Shown here: positions 59,478-64,000 of the stretch, piece after piece
How the letters are laid out: the number at the start of each line of letters is the position of its first letter
How positions within the stretch are numbered: position 1 is the first letter of the stretch
From: Paenibacillus sp. V4I3
Lineage (GTDB): Bacteria > Bacillota > Bacilli > Paenibacillales > NBRC-103111
DNA: 64,000 nucleotides
Assembly: GCF_030817215.1 (NCBI RefSeq)
Contig: NZ_JAUSZA010000001.1
Span: 1,256,501 to 1,320,500, forward strand
Direction of reading: 5' to 3'
The notes under the pieces: model-generated
The model's input: the letters and a program-made list of their open reading frames with translations, nothing else
The model's database searches: none
Told to the model about the DNA's origin: nothing
Translations under genes and position numbers: made by a program

Positions 59478-60335
59478 TCAAAGCGATTTGATTTGATTCC
59501 GGTATTCGCTTGGCGAGACGCCGTACCAACGTCGGAATTGCTTAGAGAAGTACAGCGGATCGTAGAAACCGACGGATGATGCAATCTGTTCGATGGTGAG
59601 TTCCAGCCGTTCTCGAAGCAGCAGACGAGCTTTATCCACACGCAGTTTCAGAAGAAACGTGACGGGTGTTACTTTAGTATGACGCTTGAACATGCGCGAT
59701 AAATATGCGCGGTTGTAGCCCAAACTCTCCGCCATCAGCTCAATGGTAATAGGCTCGGCGTATTGGGTGGACAGGTAGTGAATCGCTTGCTGCACGATGC
59801 GATCACTCTCGGCTTCTGTGACCGCGCTGGCTAATGTGGATGCTGATAATATTTCACAGTATTCACCGAGTAACAAATGTAGGTATCCGATGGATTTCAG
59901 CTGTGCGTTCGCTTGTTTGGATCTTAGAGCTTGCTGAATATGGCGAAAAAGGACGGGGATGTGGCGGTTGCGCTTGGTATGAATAATGGGCTGCAAAGGA
60001 TTCACTCCTGTTGATGCAACCAACGCCGCGGCCTGCGTACCTGTAAAAGCGATCCAGCAATAATGCCACGGATCTGTCTCATCGGAGACGTAGCTAATGA
60101 GCTGTTCAGGCTCGATGACGAAGCTGTCTCCGGCGCCAAGCTCATACTCTTCACCTTGAGAAGAGAATACCCCTTTACCCGATATCACATAATGGATCAG
60201 ATAGTAGTCGTATACCTTGGGGCCTAGCCGATGCTCAGGCTTGGTCTGGCTCTCACCCGCAAACAGCACGGTTAAGTCACTCTCCTGGGAGGGCAGTGGA
60301 TTCGAAACAACGTAATAGCTCTCTGACTTTGGCAT
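59478..60335 (-). CDS. AraC-family transcriptional regulator (probable gal activator)
   Basis: 285 residues. N-terminal cupin-like sugar-sensing domain (VYDYYLIHYVISGKGVFSSQGEEYELGAGDSFVIEPEQLISY, ~41-82) and C-terminal double HTH (ITIELMAESLGYNRAYLSRMFKRHTKVTPVTFLLKLRVDKARLLL, then TIEQIASSVGFYDPLYFSKQFRRWYGVSPSEYR). It is transcribed away from galK, with 233 bp between starts, so it probably controls the galK-galE-galT operon. A TTTCCA-TG-TGGAAA dyad (60424-60437), about 37 bp upstream of the galK -10 box, is a candidate activator site. The effector is inferred to be galactose or a galactoside. The ribosome binding site is weak (GAGTAGGT). Confidence 0.88.
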   Translation of the reverse strand: MPKSESYYVVSNPLPSQESDLTVLFAGESQTKPEHRLGPKVYDYYLIHYVISGKGVFSSQGEEYELGAGDSFVIEPEQLISYVSDETDPWHYCWIAFTGTQAAALVASTGVNPLQPIIHTKRNRHIPVLFRHIQQALRSKQANAQLKSIGYLHLLLGEYCEILSASTLASAVTEAESDRIVQQAIHYLSTQYAEPITIELMAESLGYNRAYLSRMFKRHTKVTPVTFLLKLRVDKARLLLRERLELTIEQIASSVGFYDPLYFSKQFRRWYGVSPSEYRNQIKSL

Positions 60336-60423
60336 ACCTACTCATCATCTCCGATCGAAGCATCTTCATATACCATCACTTTATCATAAATCTAATAAAA
60401 AGTAGTGAGCTTGAGATCACATT

Positions 60424-60479
60424 TTTCCATGTGGAAATAACATGCCTCCATAGCCAATCACGCGTTCTTCTCGTATACT
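60424..60479 (+). promoter_or_regulatory. galK promoter region with dyad for the AraC regulator
   Basis: TTTCCA-TG-TGGAAA (60424-60437) lies upstream of TATACT (60474-60479), whose -35 is poor, as is usual for an activated promoter. The position (roughly -50 to -60) fits an AraC-type activator. Assignment is by context. Confidence 0.5.
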
Positions 60480-60568
60480 GAAGTTACAAAGATACCAAGC
60501 ATAAACGACTCCATCATCCTCAGATGACGAGCAAAATCACTTCTAAAACCACTAAAGGCGGTGCCAGA

Positions 60569-61750
60569 ATGGCAGACTTGCAAGCTCTAAAAAACACGTT
60601 TATTGAAATTTACGGGAATTCTACAACGGCAATTTCAGCTTTTCATGCTCCAGGTCGGGTCAATTTGATCGGTGAGCATACGGATTACAATGGCGGTTAT
60701 GTTTTCCCGGCAGCGTTAACGTTCGGAACGACTTTGATCATTCGTCCAAGACAAGATCGTGTAATTGGATTTGCATCGACAAACCTGGTGCTTCGCAAAC
60801 AAATTTCCATAGATGACTTGTCCTATCAAGAAGAGGACGACTGGATCAATTATCCGAAAGGGATCTTCGTTCACTTGGCGAAAGAAGGTTTCCCTGTTAC
60901 GCGGGGCTATGACCTTTTGTTCCACGGTGAAATCCCGAATGGTGCCGGACTTTCGTCCTCGGCTTCCATTGAAGTCGTTACAGCTTTTGGCTTATTAACA
61001 CTTGAAAAGTATCCGATTGATACCGTGAAAATCGCACTGCTCGCTCAAAAAACAGAGAACCAATTCGTTGGCGTCAACAGTGGTATCATGGATCAATTCG
61101 CGGTAGCCAATGGCAAAAAAGATCATGCCATTCTGCTCATGTGCGACACGCTTGAGTATCGCCATGTGCCTTTTCAAAGCGGCAGCTACAAGCTGGTTAT
61201 TGGGAATACGAACAAACGCAGAGGTCTGATAGACTCCGCTTACAATGAGAGAAGAAGCCAATGTGAGCAGGCTGTGACCTATTTGCAAAAGCAGTTTCCT
61301 TCGATCACTTTGCTTGGTCAACTGAACCTTGCGCAATTTAACGAATTCAAACATCTAATTCCAGACGAAACCATCCGCCAACGAGCGCAGCATGTTATTG
61401 AAGAAATTGACCGTGTTCTCAAATCCATTGAGGTGCTGGAAGCGAACGACCTTGAATCTTTCGGTAAGCTGATGATCGGGTCCCATGACTCGCTTCGTGA
61501 TCTTTATGAAGTAACAGGGGTAGAGTTGGATACAATGGTTGCGGCAGCACTGAAGGTTCCGGGTGTACTTGGGGCACGTATGACAGGCGCAGGTTTCGGC
61601 GGATGCACGGTTTCTTTAGTTCATGAGGACAGTGTACAGACGTTTATCGATCAAGTGGGTAAAGAATATACGGAAAAAACAGGCCTGACACCAAGCTTCT
61701 ACGTTTGTGATATCGGCAATGGTGTCGAGCAACTCGGGGAGGCTTTGTAA
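60569..61750 (+). CDS. galK: Galactokinase
   Basis: Phosphorylates galactose at C1 (first Leloir step); GHMP kinase, 393 residues from ATG 60569, which follows AAAGGCGGTGCCAGA; the frame opens earlier at 60524 without a site. Galactokinase signature [26 protein letters not shown] (~20-45), GHMP motif [13 protein letters not shown], catalytic Asp in [14 protein letters not shown], and the C-terminal [17 protein letters not shown]. The stop codon is followed 1 bp later by galE, so the two are coupled. Confidence 0.95.
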   Translation: MADLQALKNTFIEIYGNSTTAISAFHAPGRVNLIGEHTDYNGGYVFPAALTFGTTLIIRPRQDRVIGFASTNLVLRKQISIDDLSYQEEDDWINYPKGIFVHLAKEGFPVTRGYDLLFHGEIPNGAGLSSSASIEVVTAFGLLTLEKYPIDTVKIALLAQKTENQFVGVNSGIMDQFAVANGKKDHAILLMCDTLEYRHVPFQSGSYKLVIGNTNKRRGLIDSAYNERRSQCEQAVTYLQKQFPSITLLGQLNLAQFNEFKHLIPDETIRQRAQHVIEEIDRVLKSIEVLEANDLESFGKLMIGSHDSLRDLYEVTGVELDTMVAAALKVPGVLGARMTGAGFGGCTVSLVHEDSVQTFIDQVGKEYTEKTGLTPSFYVCDIGNGVEQLGEAL

Positions 61751-61751
61751 A

Positions 61752-62738
61752 ATGGCTATTCTAGTAACGGGTGGAGCTGGCTATATCGGATCTCATGCGG
61801 TAGCGGAGCTGGTTGCCAAAGGGGAAGAAGTCGTTATCGTTGATAATTTGCAACAAGGGCACAGAAACGCTGTGCTTGGGGGCAAGCTGTATGTAGGTGA
61901 TTTGCGAGACGGTGAGTTTCTGGATACGGTTTTCACTGAGAACAGTATAGATGCTATCATCCATTTTGCAGCGAATTCGTTAGTTGGCGAGAGCATGACC
62001 AATCCTGCGAAATATTATCACAATAACGTGTACGGAACGCTTTGCTTACTTGAGAAAATGACGCAATACGGCGTGAAGAAAATTGTCTTCTCCTCTACGG
62101 CTGCCACGTATGGTGAGCCTGAAAATATTCCTATTTTAGAAAGCGATCGCACCCTGCCGACAAATACGTATGGCGAAACGAAGCTTGCTATGGAAAAAAT
62201 GATGAAATGGTTCGACATTGCTCATGGCATCAAATATGTATCACTTCGCTATTTTAATGCAGCTGGGGCTCATGCCGGTGGCAAAATCGGGGAGGATCAT
62301 AGCCCAGAGACGCATCTGATTCCTATCATTCTTCAAGTAGCTCTTGGTCAAAGGCCGCATATTTCCATTTTCGGAGAAGACTATGCAACAGAAGATGGTT
62401 CGTGTGTACGCGACTACATTCATGTTAGCGATTTGGCAAGCGCCCATGTTCTTGCGGTTGAGAAGCTGCGCGGCGGAGCAGAAAGCAATATTTACAACCT
62501 AGGCAATGGTACGGGTTTCTCGGTCAAAGAAGTCATCGAAATCGCCCGTAAAGTAACCGGTCATGCGATTCCTGCCGTCATCGAACCGCGTAGAGCCGGT
62601 GATCCAGCAACGCTAATTGCCTCCTCGGAGCGTGCAAGAACTGAGCTTGGTTGGAAACCAACACGTGATTCCTTGGAATCCATTATCGAGAGCGCGTGGA
62701 ACTGGCACCAGAATCATCCGAACGGGTACGAAGAGTAG
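61752..62738 (+). CDS. galE: UDP-glucose 4-epimerase
   Basis: Interconverts UDP-galactose and UDP-glucose using tightly bound NAD; 328 residues from ATG 61752 (GGGGAGG 9 bp upstream, inside the galK end). Rossmann motif [11 protein letters not shown], catalytic Ser/Tyr-x-x-x-Lys in [10 protein letters not shown] and [20 protein letters not shown], and [21 protein letters not shown]. All features are standard for GalE. Confidence 0.95.
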   Translation: MAILVTGGAGYIGSHAVAELVAKGEEVVIVDNLQQGHRNAVLGGKLYVGDLRDGEFLDTVFTENSIDAIIHFAANSLVGESMTNPAKYYHNNVYGTLCLLEKMTQYGVKKIVFSSTAATYGEPENIPILESDRTLPTNTYGETKLAMEKMMKWFDIAHGIKYVSLRYFNAAGAHAGGKIGEDHSPETHLIPIILQVALGQRPHISIFGEDYATEDGSCVRDYIHVSDLASAHVLAVEKLRGGAESNIYNLGNGTGFSVKEVIEIARKVTGHAIPAVIEPRRAGDPATLIASSERARTELGWKPTRDSLESIIESAWNWHQNHPNGYEE

Positions 62739-62803
62739 AGTAAGGCAGAACAGTGCAGAACGGAGCTGAACAGAGGCTTGTTTTGTAGAAAGGAACGTGG
62801 CAC

Positions 62804-64000
62804 ATGGAACGGAAAGTTAAAGCATCGCAGCATGCAGCGTTGACCATAGAAAGGCTCCTTCAGTTCGCTATGCAAAATGGGCTGATTGAGCAACTTGATG
62901 TATATACTTCTCGCAATGCTTTACTTGATTTATTCGGTCTTGCTGAACCTTATCAAGGGGAAATTCCGATAGAGAAATTAAGCAGTCCGGTTGCACTGCT
63001 GGAAGAGCTGCTCGATGCAGCTTTCGAGGCAGGCCTCTTGGAAGAGAACACGACAACGTACCGTGATTTGCTGGACGCACGGATTATGGGGCTGCTCATG
63101 CCCCGTCCTTCCGAGGTCGTGCATCAATTCTGGAACACTGCCAAAACAACGAGCGTTGAGGCGGCGACGGATTACTTCTACAAGCAATCCATCGATTCCA
63201 ACTATATTCGGATGGATCGCATTCAGAAAAATGCCTACTGGTTGTCCGAAACAACGTATGGCGATCTCGAAATCACGATCAACCTTTCCAAACCGGAGAA
63301 AGATCCGAAGGAAATTGCCCTGCTCAAAACACTGCCGCAAAGCAGTTATCCCTTATGTCTGTTATGCGCAGACAACTTAGGCTACGCAGGTCGTGTGAAT
63401 CACCCGGCGAGGCAAAATCTGCGTGTTATTCCGCTGGAATTGGATGGTGAGAAGTGGTACTTCCAGTATTCACCGTACGTGTATTACAACGAGCACAGCA
63501 TCATCTTCCATGAGAAACACATCCCGATGAAAACAACGGCGCACACGTTCTACCGTTTGCTGGACTTCATCGATCAGTTCCCTCATTATTTCATCGGATC
63601 GAACGCGGATCTGCCGATCGTAGGTGGTTCTATTCTGAACCACGATCATTTCCAAGGCGGGCGCCATAAATTCCCGATGGAAAAAGCACCAAGTGAGAAG
63701 GCATTTTCACATACTGAGTTTGCCGGTGTGAAGGCCGCTATCGTCAAGTGGCCTATGTCAGTGCTTCGCTTGAGCGGGCACAACAAGCAGCAGATTTTTA
63801 ATCTTGCGAGCAAGCTGCTCGAAGACTGGCGCGCCTACAGTGATGCGGAAGCGGACGTCCTCGCCTTCAGCGAGAAGGACGGACAGCGGGTCCCGCATAA
63901 CACGATCACCCCGATCGCCCGCAACAATGCACGGGGCGAGTACGAGCTTGATCTGGTGCTGCGCAACAACCGCACCAGTGAAGAGCATCCGGATGGGATT
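62804..64000 (+). CDS. galT: UDP-glucose-hexose-1-phosphate uridylyltransferase, class II (3' end outside window)
   Basis: Completes the Leloir pathway by exchanging galactose-1-phosphate with UDP-glucose. ATG 62804 follows AGAAAGGAACGTGGCAC; 399 codons are visible and the frame is open at the window edge. The N-terminal helical region (LTIERLLQFAMQNGLIEQLDVYTSRNALLDLFGL) is typical of the class II (Firmicute GalT2) enzymes rather than class I. LCLLCADNLGYAGRVNHPARQNLRVIPLEL and the catalytic NHDHFQGGRHKFPMEKA block (His-Asp-His) are intact. It lies 65 bp after galE and is the third gene of the operon. Confidence 0.94.
   Translation, partial: MERKVKASQHAALTIERLLQFAMQNGLIEQLDVYTSRNALLDLFGLAEPYQGEIPIEKLSSPVALLEELLDAAFEAGLLEENTTTYRDLLDARIMGLLMPRPSEVVHQFWNTAKTTSVEAATDYFYKQSIDSNYIRMDRIQKNAYWLSETTYGDLEITINLSKPEKDPKEIALLKTLPQSSYPLCLLCADNLGYAGRVNHPARQNLRVIPLELDGEKWYFQYSPYVYYNEHSIIFHEKHIPMKTTAHTFYRLLDFIDQFPHYFIGSNADLPIVGGSILNHDHFQGGRHKFPMEKAPSEKAFSHTEFAGVKAAIVKWPMSVLRLSGHNKQQIFNLASKLLEDWRAYSDAEADVLAFSEKDGQRVPHNTITPIARNNARGEYELDLVLRNNRTSEEHPDGI

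Overview
The window looks like chromosomal DNA of a Gram-positive, low-to-mid GC member of the Bacilli, most likely Paenibacillus or a close relative (Paenibacillaceae). This is inferred from strong AGGAGG-type ribosome binding sites, frequent TTG/GTG starts, two large S-layer-homology (SLH) exported proteins, a GlpP-antiterminated glp cluster, a BmrC/BmrD-type exporter, BlaI/M56 regulators and FdhF/YdeP plus FdhD. I see no prophage, transposase, rRNA, tRNA or CRISPR array. Genes face both ways and form many short operons, each usually closed by a clear hairpin terminator.

Layout. 1-4400: end of an unknown gene, then glpP-glpK-glpD for glycerol use, with two GlpP-type leader/terminator elements. 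4591-5620: nine tandem copies of a 112-bp repeat. 5.9-11 kb: TVP38/DedA-like membrane protein, LysR regulator divergent from aroA, an ArsR-HTH/GyrB-like ATPase fusion behind a 34-bp perfect palindrome, and a DUF421 protein. 11.1-13.2 kb: DinB-like protein and a WYL-domain regulator. 13.3-20.3 kb: exported protein, M29 aminopeptidase, glutaminyl-tRNA synthetase, and a two-component system next to an exported repeat protein. 20.8-23.2 kb: AlkZ/YcaQ-like winged-helix protein divergent from DUF72, with a shared operator. 23.5-32.3 kb: iron-siderophore lipoprotein with an in-frame stop, DUF2294, FdhF-like/FdhD and an HtrA-like protease. 32.4-35.5 kb: pirin, BlaI, M56 peptidase and DUF2231. 35.6-39.9 kb: leader peptide, attenuator and heterodimeric ABC exporter. 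40-48 kb: SLH proteins, a Fur-box oxidoreductase and RluF. 48.3-56.4 kb: IlvA, c-di-GMP-I riboswitch with GGDEF/EAL protein, and a complete BMP-type nucleoside ABC importer. 56.5-64 kb: frameshifted chemoreceptor, SDR, AraC regulator and galK-galE-galT.

Regulatory logic is the main interest. The same 19-bp palindrome (only two central bases differ) lies 9-10 bp upstream of a TATAAT box both at the DinB-like gene, directly downstream of the WYL regulator, and at an AlkZ-like DNA glycosylase gene about 10 kb away. That suggests a small WYL-controlled DNA-damage regulon. The exporter operon has a textbook translation-coupled attenuator: part of the leader reading frame is complementary to the 5' arm of the terminator. 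A c-di-GMP riboswitch sits in front of a GGDEF-EAL protein whose EAL half has lost key residues. A BlaI-type operator overlaps the promoter of the DUF2231 gene.

The window also holds several decaying genes found by reading translations across stop codons: an SDR tail, an MCP tail, an internally deleted VanZ, a 5'-truncated trypsin-like protease, the siderophore-binding protein with an internal TAG, and an MCP frameshifted in its membrane segment. All assignments come from reading the sequence and family knowledge. No database search was run.
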